Assembly: GCF_019049255.1 (NCBI RefSeq)
Contig: NZ_JAGMUJ010000003.1
Location: 62,001-126,000, forward strand
Length of the DNA: 64,000 bases
Reading direction: 5' to 3'
Origin: Streptomyces sp. AC558_RSS880
GTDB lineage: Bacteria > Actinomycetota > Actinomycetes > Streptomycetales > Streptomycetaceae
The position numbers and the translations under genes are program-made. Positions 7,767 through 15,043 of the stretch are shown piece by piece (position 1 is the stretch's first letter; the number at the start of each line of letters is the position of its first letter). The notes below the pieces were generated by a model that was given only the letters and a program-made list of their open reading frames with translations, did not search any database and was not told where the DNA came from.

Positions 7767-9101
7767 TCAGCGCAGGTGGGCGGCTTGGACTTCGTGGAGG
7801 TGGATGAGGATGTCGTAGGAGCGGCCGAGGGCGATGTGGGGGTCTTCGGGGGACCAGTACAGGCCGTAGAAGCGGGTGGGGCGGGCGGCGGCGAGCCAGG
7901 TGCGTGCCGCGGGAGGCGCGGTGCGCAGGTCGATGACGAAGTCACGGGGGCGGACCCGGTCGAGGGTGTGCTCGTTGTGGCCTGCCGGGGCCGGGGCGAC
8001 GGGGTAGGTCCTGGGCCGGTCCGCCGTGAAGTCGGGGAACGCGTTCATGGAGCCCTGGTTGAAGGTCAGGCCGATGTTGACGTAGTCGTCACCGAGGCGG
8101 CGGCGCAGGAACGCGCCGGTGGGCTCGGGGAATTCCGCCGGGTTGTCGCTGACGTAGGCGATGTGGCCGTTGTTGGAGGCGAGCAGGATCTTGCCGCCCC
8201 GGTTCCGTAGCCACCACACCGTGTTGGCGGCCATGGCCTGGTCGCGATAGCGCATGCGCTCGGGGAACCGGGACTGGGGGTAGGCGTAGCCGGTGAAGCT
8301 CTGGGTGATGGCGGTGGCGCTCTGCACGGCCCAGGCGTACGCCTCCCGGCTCCTGCGGTCGGCGCCGCGCGGGCGCCCCTGTTCGCGCAGCAGGGTCAGG
8401 GCCGCCGTGGCCGTGTCGGCTTCGCTCTCCAGCTGGTCGGGCCCCTTTCCGGTGAGCTGGGTCAGCATCCAGTCGCCCGCCTGAGTGCCGGCCGCCGGCC
8501 GGAGCTCGCGGTAGGAGCTCTCGATGGCGGCGGTCAGGTCCGGACGATACGCGGCCGTGTAGTCGGTGACCTGGTCGAAGGCTTCCTTGCCGGGGAAGCC
8601 GAGATCGTTGCCGACGAAGCGCAGCCGCGGTCTGCCGGGGTGGGCGACGTTGTAGGCGCGCATCCAGTGGATCAGGTCGAGGTACTCCTCGGTGTTCCAG
8701 AAACGGTACTGGCCCTGGAACTCGTCCCGCATGATCCGCTCGGGATCGCCGACGCCTCGGGTCACGTAGGCGTCCAGACGCAGACCGGTGCTCCAGCTCG
8801 CCTCCAGGGCGAAGGTCGTGAAGCCCTTGCCGGTGACGAGGTGCCGGAAGACGCGCTGCTTGAGGGTGAAGAACTCGTGCGCGCTGTGACCGGCCTCGCC
8901 CAGGCCCACGACACGGGCGCCGCCGACCATGCGGTCGAGGGCGGTGAGGTCGCCCAGGGGGCGGGCACCGCTGTTCAGGGCGGCGACGGGTCCGGGTGGA
9001 GTCTGCGCGACGGCGGTCCCGGTGCCGAACAGACCCACGGAGAGGGCGGCGGTGGTGGCGAGGCCGAGCAGGCGGCGGCTGATCGGACGGGCGTGACTCA
9101 T
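7767..9101 (-). CDS. Secreted erythromycin-esterase family protein
   Basis: From ATG 9101 the protein has 444 residues. The N-terminus is a Tat-like signal peptide (PISRRLLGLATTAALSVG) ending near AVAQ, so export is expected, unlike the cytosolic macrolide esterases EreA and EreB. Family motifs are clear: VGLGEAGHSAHEFF with the conserved Glu and His, FALEASWS, and HWMRAYN...RFVGNDLGFPG. Related enzymes hydrolyse lactone or ester bonds through a catalytic histidine; many chromosomal members have unknown substrates, so macrolide resistance is only a possibility. A divergently read TetR gene starts 125 bases away, with a dyad between them, which suggests it controls this gene. Confidence 0.85.
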   Translation of the reverse strand: MSHARPISRRLLGLATTAALSVGLFGTGTAVAQTPPGPVAALNSGARPLGDLTALDRMVGGARVVGLGEAGHSAHEFFTLKQRVFRHLVTGKGFTTFALEASWSTGLRLDAYVTRGVGDPERIMRDEFQGQYRFWNTEEYLDLIHWMRAYNVAHPGRPRLRFVGNDLGFPGKEAFDQVTDYTAAYRPDLTAAIESSYRELRPAAGTQAGDWMLTQLTGKGPDQLESEADTATAALTLLREQGRPRGADRRSREAYAWAVQSATAITQSFTGYAYPQSRFPERMRYRDQAMAANTVWWLRNRGGKILLASNNGHIAYVSDNPAEFPEPTGAFLRRRLGDDYVNIGLTFNQGSMNAFPDFTADRPRTYPVAPAPAGHNEHTLDRVRPRDFVIDLRTAPPAARTWLAAARPTRFYGLYWSPEDPHIALGRSYDILIHLHEVQAAHLR

Positions 9102-9148
9102 GGCGTCTCCCTGGCGGGTCGGTGATGTGGGACGACCGTAGCCAAGGT

Positions 9149-9178
9149 TTGGGCGAGCGCGCAATACACTTGTATAGA
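9149..9178 (+). promoter_or_regulatory. Promoter with overlapping operator between esterase and tetR
   Basis: TTGGGC (9149-9154) and TATAGA (9173-9178) are separated by 18 bases and face the TetR gene. The dyad ATACA-CT-TGTAT (9164-9175) overlaps the spacer and the -10 element, the usual position for an autorepressor. Inferred by inspection. Confidence 0.5.
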
Positions 9179-9226
9179 TCGATCGCCTCAGGCGCTCGCC
9201 TCAGCGACTCGGGTAGCCTTCTCCGC

Positions 9227-9817
9227 ATGGGCAATCGCGAGGATCTGCTGGTCGGGGCCAGGCGCTGTCTGCAGGAGAAGGGCTGGGCACGGACCACGGT
9301 CCGGGACATCAGTACGGCCGCGGGCGTGAGCATGGCCGCCATCGGCTACCACTTCGGCTCCCGTGAGGCGCTGCTCAACGCGGCCCTCATCGAGGCGATC
9401 GACGAGTGGGGCACCCGGCTGGGGCGTACGTTGGGCTCCTTCGGTGGCGTCGGAAGCAGCCCGGCCGACCGCTACGAGGCCATGTGGGCGGCGATCATCC
9501 AGTCCTTCCAGGACGACCGGACCCTGTGGCTGGCCACCCTGGAAGCCCTGATCCAGGCCGAACACTCCGACGAGCTGCGCCGCTACCTCGCCGGCAGCCA
9601 GGCCCAGGGGCGCCGGGGGCTCGCCGCTCTGCTGCTGAGCACACCGGAGGACGAGATCCCCGACGCCGCCCCCCGTACTCTCGGCGCGACACAGATGGCC
9701 CTGTTCACCGGCCTGATGACCCAGTGGCTCACCGACCCCGCCCAGGCTCCCGACGCCGCGCAGGTCGTCACAGGGCTGCGCGCCCTCACCGGCGTCGTCA
9801 CGGACGGACGACCCTAG
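9227..9817 (+). CDS. TetR-family transcriptional regulator
   Basis: A 196-residue repressor-type protein. The N-terminal helix-turn-helix is canonical: TTVRDISTAAGVSMAAIGYHFGSREALL at about residues 23-50, including the family's YHF-x-x-[RK] turn. The C-terminal ligand-binding half is helical (ALIQAEHSDELRRYLAGS, ALFTGLMTQWLTDP). The start was chosen where the conserved N-terminal domain begins; the earlier in-frame start would add residues that overlap the promoter. It is divergent from the erythromycin-esterase-like gene, and the intergenic dyad supports joint control of both. The ligand is unknown. Confidence 0.9.
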   Translation: MGNREDLLVGARRCLQEKGWARTTVRDISTAAGVSMAAIGYHFGSREALLNAALIEAIDEWGTRLGRTLGSFGGVGSSPADRYEAMWAAIIQSFQDDRTLWLATLEALIQAEHSDELRRYLAGSQAQGRRGLAALLLSTPEDEIPDAAPRTLGATQMALFTGLMTQWLTDPAQAPDAAQVVTGLRALTGVVTDGRP

Positions 9818-10145
9818 GCGGACCGGCGGAACCGAGCAGCCGCCACGGCCTCCCCGGCAGGGGCCAGGAGCGGGCAAGTGAGCCAGGCCCTGCATCGCCA
9901 GCCGCAACGCTCAAGCCCGACAGGCGGGCTGAAGGCCTTCCCTGCCGGATCTCGGGACCAGCCCAGTCGGACCCGTACCCCCCACTTGCTCACGTCTGCT
10001 GTCCGCCACTCTCGGAAGCCGTGCCCACAGCGTGCCCCAACGGGCGGTCGACTACGGTCGACAGCGGTCAGATCCTGCACCGGAGGGTGTCGCACGGGAA
10101 GGCGTACACACAGGTCAGAAGCCTCCCGGCTGCTCAAGCGCCGAC

Positions 10146-10191
10146 ACTTTCCAAGCTGAGAGCGCGAGTTCGATTCTCGTCACCCGCTCCA
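10146..10191 (+). repeat. tRNA-Gly-like 3' half, copy C
   Basis: Matches copy A apart from a T in place of C in the loop (ACTTTCCAAGCT), and ends in CCA. The left flank (about 10020-10075) has CGTGCCCACA and CGTGCCCC followed by two GTCGAC-type sites, in the same order as copy B. It closes the esterase/TetR block. The degree of identity in the T-arm and acceptor strand (TTCGATTCTCGTCACCCGC) is complete relative to copy A. Confidence 0.75.
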
Positions 10192-10196
10192 CGCGA

Positions 10197-10225
10197 AACC
10201 CCAGGTCATCGACCCGGGGTTCTTT
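10197..10225 (+). terminator. Hairpin after tRNA fragment C
   Basis: AACCCC-A-GGTC pairs with GACC-C-GGGGTT around ATC, followed by CTTTG. Same architecture as the other post-tRNA hairpins, with different bases. Confidence 0.65.
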
Positions 10226-10560
10226 GTTGTCCGGAGTGGTCAACCGGAGTGGTCAAGGGGTGGCGTGCCCTCTGCGTTTCCTGACACCGGGCCCTGAGGC
10301 CGTGTCCTGCATGGTCGGTTCGAGGTGGTGCTCGTGGCAGCAGAGGGCTGCGGCGAGTCCGAGGAAGGCGAGGGAGTCGCGTGGGTGATGCTCGTAGCGA
10401 GGGGGCGGGCGGCGGTGGCCGGTCAGCCAGGAGATCGTGCGCTCGATGACCCATCGCCGGCGGCCCGGTCGTTCGCTGGAGTCGACGCCTTGCGGGCGAT
10501 GCGGATGCCGATGTGCCGACTGTGCGGCCCTTGCCGCAGGTCAAAGAGGTCTTGGGCCTT
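10206..10560 (-). pseudogene. IS5-family transposase, C-terminal fragment with frameshift
   Basis: On the minus strand the C-terminus of an IS5-type DDE transposase can be read: RRRWVIERTISWLTGHRR, then RYEHHPRDSLAFLGLAAALC. The block RIARK just upstream is in a different frame and joins the rest only if one base is restored near 10487, so the gene is frameshifted as well as truncated. The N-terminal catalytic part is absent. The reading frame ends at 10206, inside the terminator of tRNA fragment C, so the native 3' end may also be lost. It is a relic, not an active element. Confidence 0.75.
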
Positions 10561-10667
10561 GTCGACGGGCAGCCGCTGGGGTCGGGAACGGTCGCTGTGG
10601 GGGTTCGTGTCCCGTGTGGAGATGGGCCGCCGTGGGCTTCAGCCCGAGACCGTCGCGGGTGCCGGCC

Positions 10668-10937
10668 GTGGAGATTCCCAACCAGTGGCTCTCCAGCGTG
10701 ACCGGATTCGTCAGCGCCTACGCCGAACAGATCGACCGGGGTGCCTACCCCGCCGAGGACGCCACCCTGGAGACCCATCTGGCCACCATGAAGTACCTGG
10801 TGTGGGAGAGCGCGGCCGCCGGCGTCGACACCGACTGGCCCACCCGCGTCCAGGCCCTGGCCGAACGGGCCGTCGCCGCGGGACACGCCGGAACCAGCTA
10901 CGCCAGTCTCATCGAGGTGTTCCGGGGCCGGGTCTGA
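10668..10937 (+). pseudogene. Imine-reductase-like NADPH oxidoreductase, C-terminal fragment
   Basis: About 89 residues starting IPNQWLSS and running through GFVSAYAEQIDRG...LVWESAAAGVDTD...GHAGTSYASLIEVFRGRV. This pattern (helical C-terminal dimerisation domain ending in SLIEV-R) belongs to the RedAm/imine-reductase branch of 6-phosphogluconate-dehydrogenase-like enzymes. The N-terminal Rossmann domain is missing and homology begins right where the IS5 fragment leaves off, so an insertion followed by deletion probably destroyed the gene. A GTG opens the fragment but a functional product is unlikely. Confidence 0.65.
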
Positions 10938-11244
10938 AAGCCGCGTTCACCCCACACCTCCCCCGCGCCTGCCCCCGCTGTACTGGCATATCGAGACGGC
11001 TGGGACCTACCGGGCTACGAGGTCCTCCCGGGGCGGCACGTGGAAGGCTGCGACGGCCGGGCATGCGGTTGCGTTCCACACCCACCTGAGCGCCTCGTCC
11101 GGCGACAGGCGGAACGGGAAAGCCGACGCTTGATGCGCAGACTTCGGCCTCCCCCGCAGGCAGCGCCCAGCAGGGCGGAGGCGTGTGCGACGTTTACGGA
11201 CGGCAGCGCTCCGGTTTGTGGACCGCGGACCGTCCGGCGCCGGG

Positions 11245-11310
11245 AAGGGGAGCGGTGTCCGGGATGAAGGGGAGCGGTGTCCGGGATGAAGGGGAGCGGT
11301 GTCCGGGATG
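11245..11310. repeat. Three perfect 22-bp tandem repeats
   Basis: Three identical adjoining units of 22 bases, each AAGGGGAGCGGTGTCCGGG plus ATG, at 11245-11266, 11267-11288 and 11289-11310. They lie in a gene-free stretch (10938-11366) just beyond the 3' end of the SPFH gene. Nothing else is recognised in that stretch. Perfect copies suggest recent slippage. Confidence 0.9.
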
Positions 11311-11366
11311 CCGTCGCCGGCGAGCGCGGCGAGGACGCCGAGGCCGTGGTCCAGCCGGGGCGGGAC

Positions 11367-12476
11367 TCAGCTGCCGGACGTCCGCCCTCGGCGCGGCGCC
11401 TGGGGCGTCTTCGCGGCCTCGGCCTCCGCCTTGGCGTCGCTCACCGCGGCGGCGGCCTGCTTCTCGGCCTCGTCAGTAGCCGTGGCGGCGTCGAGGGAAA
11501 CCGTCGAGCCCGCATCGAGCTGCGGGATCCGGAGGTCGTCCGACGCGTCGCCGACGTCGGCGGTGGCTTCCTCCTCGGACGGTACAGGCTTGGTAGGGCC
11601 TGCCGCCGACTCGTCGCCGAACGCACGCGTGACGGTCCGTACCGCCTCGGTCAGCTCCCCCGGGATCACCCAGAACGTGTTGTTGTCGCTGCCTGCCAGG
11701 TGCGGCAGTGTCTCCAGGTACTTGTAGGCCAGGACCTTCGGGTCGGCGTTGTTGCGGTGGACGGCCTGGAAGACGAGTTCCACCGCCTTGGCCTCGCCGT
11801 CCGCCCGCAGGATCATGGCCTGTTGCGTGCCCTGGGCCTCCAGGATGTCCTTCTGCTTCGTGCCTTCCGCGGTGAGGATCTTGGCTTGCCGTTCCCCTTC
11901 GGCGTGCAGGATGGCCGCGCGCTTGTCCCGCTCGGCCCGCATCTGCTTCTCCATCGCCTCCTTGATGGTGTGCGGTGGATCGATGGCCTTGATCTCGACC
12001 CGGTTGACCCGGATGCCCCACTTGCCGGTGGCATCGTCGAGGACGGCGCGGAGCCGGGAGTTGATCTCCTCACGCGAGGTGAGCGTCTCCTCCAGGTCCA
12101 TGCTGCCGATGACATTGCGCAGCGTGGTCACGGTGAGCTGATCGATCGCCTGGAGGTAGTCGGCGACCTCGTAGGCCGCCGCTCGCGGGTCCGTGATCTG
12201 GTAGTAGAGCACGGTGTCGATGTTCACCACGAGGTTGTCCTCGGTGATCACCGGCCTGGGATCGGACGAATAGACCTGCTCGCGCACGTCGAGCTTGGTG
12301 TTGATCCGGTCCGCCACGGGCAGGACGAGGTTCAGGCCGGGTTGCAGTGTCCGGCGATAGCGGCCGAACCGCTCGATGTTGTAGCGGCGCGCCTGCGGGA
12401 CGATCCGCACAGTGGAGGCCACGAGGAAGACGACGACGAGGGCCGCCACGAGAAGGGTGATGCCAACTGGGTCCAC
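11367..12476 (-). CDS. SPFH/Band-7 (stomatin-like, QmcA/paraslipin) membrane protein
   Basis: A 369-residue protein from a GTG preceded by GGAGG. One N-terminal membrane segment (ITLLVAALVVVFLVASTVRIV) is followed by an SPFH domain: VPQARRYNIERFGRY, GLNLVLPVADRI, VTTLRNVIGSMDLEETLTSR. A coiled coil rich in AEGERQAKI/EAQGTQQAM repeats follows, then an acidic/Ala-rich tail (roughly residues 290-369). These proteins oligomerise at membrane microdomains. It lies 30 bases after an NfeD-family gene, the standard SPFH-NfeD pairing, which supports a role in membrane organisation or protease regulation. Confidence 0.92.
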   Translation of the reverse strand: MDPVGITLLVAALVVVFLVASTVRIVPQARRYNIERFGRYRRTLQPGLNLVLPVADRINTKLDVREQVYSSDPRPVITEDNLVVNIDTVLYYQITDPRAAAYEVADYLQAIDQLTVTTLRNVIGSMDLEETLTSREEINSRLRAVLDDATGKWGIRVNRVEIKAIDPPHTIKEAMEKQMRAERDKRAAILHAEGERQAKILTAEGTKQKDILEAQGTQQAMILRADGEAKAVELVFQAVHRNNADPKVLAYKYLETLPHLAGSDNNTFWVIPGELTEAVRTVTRAFGDESAAGPTKPVPSEEEATADVGDASDDLRIPQLDAGSTVSLDAATATDEAEKQAAAAVSDAKAEAEAAKTPQAPRRGRTSGS

Positions 12477-12506
12477 AGTGCCTCCGCTGCTGTTCTGTTC
12501 AGCCGT

Positions 12507-12944
12507 TCACGGAAGGAGTTCGCGGGGGTAGACGACGGCCGTGGCGCCATCGATCTCCATGACATCCACCGACGCTCCCACCGGGATCACCAGGCTCTCG
12601 TCGAGGGCGCGGGCGGACCATTCCTCGCCGGAGAGCTTGATCAGGCCACGGGTCGCGGTGACCTCCTGCATGACCTCCGCCCGCTTGCCGATCAGCGCAT
12701 CGCTGCCCTCGCGTACGAGGGGTTGCTGTGCCATGTGCCGCAGCGCGACAGGACGAACGAGGAGGAGCCCCGCTGCCGCCGCTGCTCCGAGGGCCACGAG
12801 CTGTCCGAGAACGCCGATACCGAAACCGGCGACCACGGCGGCGACCAACGCGGCGCCCGCCAGCAGGCCGAAGAACAGTGTCAGGGTGAAGAACTCCGCG
12901 GCACCCAGTGCCGCGGCGGCGAGCAGCCATACGAACCACGGCAT
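12507..12944 (-). CDS. NfeD-family membrane protein with OB-fold tail
   Basis: A 145-residue protein with three hydrophobic segments (FVWLLAAAALGAAEFF, FGLLAGAALVAAVVAG, LVALGAAAAAGLLLVR) and a C-terminal OB-like domain (GKRAEVMQEVTATRGLIKL...VDVMEIDGATAVV). This is the usual layout of short NfeD proteins, which partner SPFH/stomatin proteins. A strong GGAGGGC ribosome-binding site precedes the ATG. It is first in a two-gene operon with the SPFH gene. Confidence 0.9.
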   Translation of the reverse strand: MPWFVWLLAAAALGAAEFFTLTLFFGLLAGAALVAAVVAGFGIGVLGQLVALGAAAAAGLLLVRPVALRHMAQQPLVREGSDALIGKRAEVMQEVTATRGLIKLSGEEWSARALDESLVIPVGASVDVMEIDGATAVVYPRELLP

Positions 12945-13443
12945 GGAATCGCCCTCCTTCAGGGGGCCATCTCCACCACGCTACCTCCCGGAACGCTTGG
13001 CAGACAGACATGGCATCCGGGTTCTCGCGCGTTGAGGAGTCTGCCCTGATCGGCAGGGATACGCGGGCATGTGAACGGCTACCGGGGTCGTGAACGTACT
13101 GGAAGACGATCAAGGGGGCGTTCGCGAGACCGTTCGTGCTCGATCCGCGCCCACAGGAGCGGACCACCACGGCCGACAGCGGTGCGTTCAGGTCCGCGCA
13201 ACGACAACTCCGCACCGAATCCGCGGGGCCTGCCGCACTGCTGCGCACCTCGGCGAGTCGGCGCCCACGGATTTTCGCCGGCAGCGGCATGCCTGCTCCA
13301 GATCAGCCGGGCGACGGTGAGCGGGCTACGGTGGGTGGGATGTGATGCATGCGCCATCAGGGCACGATCGCACCGGAACATCCGGTAGGCACCGGAGGGG
13401 GTTCGTGCCTGTGGCCGTTGCCCGCGGCCCGGAGGTCCTCCCG
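12945..13443. other. Intergenic region before nhaA, with an attachment-arm-like motif
   Basis: No gene recognised. Around 13155-13200 the order ACCACGGCCGACAGCGGTGCG resembles the left flank of tRNA fragment B (ACCACGGTCGACAGTGGTGCG), but no tRNA fragment follows. It may be a degraded block boundary. The promoter of nhaA should lie in the right part. Confidence 0.4.
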
Positions 13444-14766
13444 ATGCCTGCTGCCCCGCGCGGGCCGTCCGTCTTCCTCGGACTGCTGCCCTGGCCGGAA
13501 CGCGTACAGGTGGCCCGGGCCCTGCGCACGGAGACGGTCGGTGGCCTGGTGCTGCTGATCGCCGCCCTGGTGGCGCTGGTGTGGGCGAACACCCCGTGGC
13601 GCGGCAGCTACGAGGCGCTGCGCGACGTCCACTTCGGGACAGCGGCACTCGGACTGGAGCTGTCGGTGCGGCACTGGACCGCCGACGGGCTGCTCACCGT
13701 CTTCTTCCTGGTCGCCGGGATCGAGCTCAAACGCGAGTTCGTGGCCGGCCGGCTGCGCACCCCGGCCACGGCGGTCCTGCCCGTGGTCGCCGCGGTGTGC
13801 GGCATGGTGGCGCCCGCGGGGATCTACCTGGCCACGGCCGCGGCCGGTGGTGGCCGGGCCGACGGCTGGGCGGTGCCGATGGCGACCGACATCGCTTTCG
13901 CACTCGCGGTCCTCGCCGTGCTCAGCACCCACATGCCGACCGCACTGCGGGCCTTCCTGCTCACCCTGGCGGTCGTCGACGACCTCGGCGCGATCCTGGT
14001 CATCGCGTTGTTCTTCACCAGCCGCCTGAACCCGGCAGCCCTCGCTGGGGCTGTCGGCGGCCTGGTCGTCTTCTACCTGCTGCAACGGTTCGGGGTGCGC
14101 GGATGGTGGTGGTACGTGCCCTTGGCGGTGGTCACCTGGGCGCTGATGTACAACGGCGGGGTGCACGCCACCGTGGCCGGGGTGGCGATGGGACTGATCC
14201 TCCGCTGCGCCCGCGACCAGGATGCGGGGGAGGACGCCTCGCCCGGGGAGCGCACCGAGCACCTGCTGCGTCCGGTGTCGGCCGGTTTCGCGGTCCCCCT
14301 CTTCGCCCTGTTCGCCGCCGGAGTGAGCATCTCCGTTCCCGTGCTGGGCCAGGTGTTCACCCGTCCCGAGCCGCTGGGCGTGGTGCTCGGCCTGGTCGTC
14401 GGCAAGGCCGTGGGGATCTTCGGGGGGACCTACCTCGCCGCCCGGTACACCCGGGCCCGGCTCAACCCCGACCTGGCCTGGGCCGATGTCTTCGCTCTCG
14501 CGGTTCTCGCCGGAATCGGATTCACGGTCGCCCTGCTCATCGGCGAGGTGACCTTCGTCGACCCGGCTGACACCGAGCGGATCAAGGCCGCCGTCCTGGT
14601 CGGCTCACTGCTCGCCGCCGGCATGGCCGCGGTGCTGGTCAAGCACCGTAACAGCATCTACCGCAGGCTGTGGGAGGAGGAACACCTCGACGAGGACGCC
14701 GACGGCATCCCCGACGTCTGCCAGCGCGGTACGGGCAGGCTGAACCGTGCTCGGCGCCGCCGGTGA
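13444..14766 (+). CDS. nhaA: Na+/H+ antiporter NhaA
   Basis: A 440-residue membrane antiporter that exchanges sodium for protons. Diagnostic motifs are present: VFFLVAGIELKREF, MATDIAFALAVLAVL with the conserved Asp, LAVVDDLGAILVIALF with the catalytic Asp pair, and the NGGVHATVAGV segment. About twelve membrane spans can be drawn. ATG 13444 follows GGAGGT; a GTG at 13405 after GGAGGGGG is an alternative that adds 13 residues. The C-terminus is hydrophilic (EEEHLDEDADGIPDVC) and its Asp-rich stretch looks like a calcium-type loop. It sits within the third cargo block and is followed by a phosphatase gene. Confidence 0.93.
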   Translation: MPAAPRGPSVFLGLLPWPERVQVARALRTETVGGLVLLIAALVALVWANTPWRGSYEALRDVHFGTAALGLELSVRHWTADGLLTVFFLVAGIELKREFVAGRLRTPATAVLPVVAAVCGMVAPAGIYLATAAAGGGRADGWAVPMATDIAFALAVLAVLSTHMPTALRAFLLTLAVVDDLGAILVIALFFTSRLNPAALAGAVGGLVVFYLLQRFGVRGWWWYVPLAVVTWALMYNGGVHATVAGVAMGLILRCARDQDAGEDASPGERTEHLLRPVSAGFAVPLFALFAAGVSISVPVLGQVFTRPEPLGVVLGLVVGKAVGIFGGTYLAARYTRARLNPDLAWADVFALAVLAGIGFTVALLIGEVTFVDPADTERIKAAVLVGSLLAAGMAAVLVKHRNSIYRRLWEEEHLDEDADGIPDVCQRGTGRLNRARRRR

Positions 14767-15043
14767 CGGCAGGTGGCCGACAGCCCGCCGCGGGAGAGCC
14801 GGCCACACCGGGCGACCGCCGACGCGCACGGCCGACCGGTTGATGCCCGACGAGGAGGCGACCGGCGACGTCACCGACACCCGCAGCGCGGAGCATGCCC
14901 GGGCCCGCCGCTCGGACACACACCCGAGCAGGTCGTACTCCGCATCGCTGTCAGCTCGGGGGATCATCGACCCACTGGTGTGTCGGCCTGCCGACGCGCC
15001 CGCGGTCTTCGGCGAGGGTTCGCACGACTGGAGAGGCGGCAGG

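Noticed and set aside
7503..8210. A plus-strand protein crossing tRNA fragment B
   Set aside because: It runs through arm, tRNA fragment and hairpin and overlaps the 3' end of the esterase gene; no domain.
10206..10560. An intact IS element
   Set aside because: The transposase catalytic domain is missing, the frame is shifted and no terminal inverted repeats could be matched.
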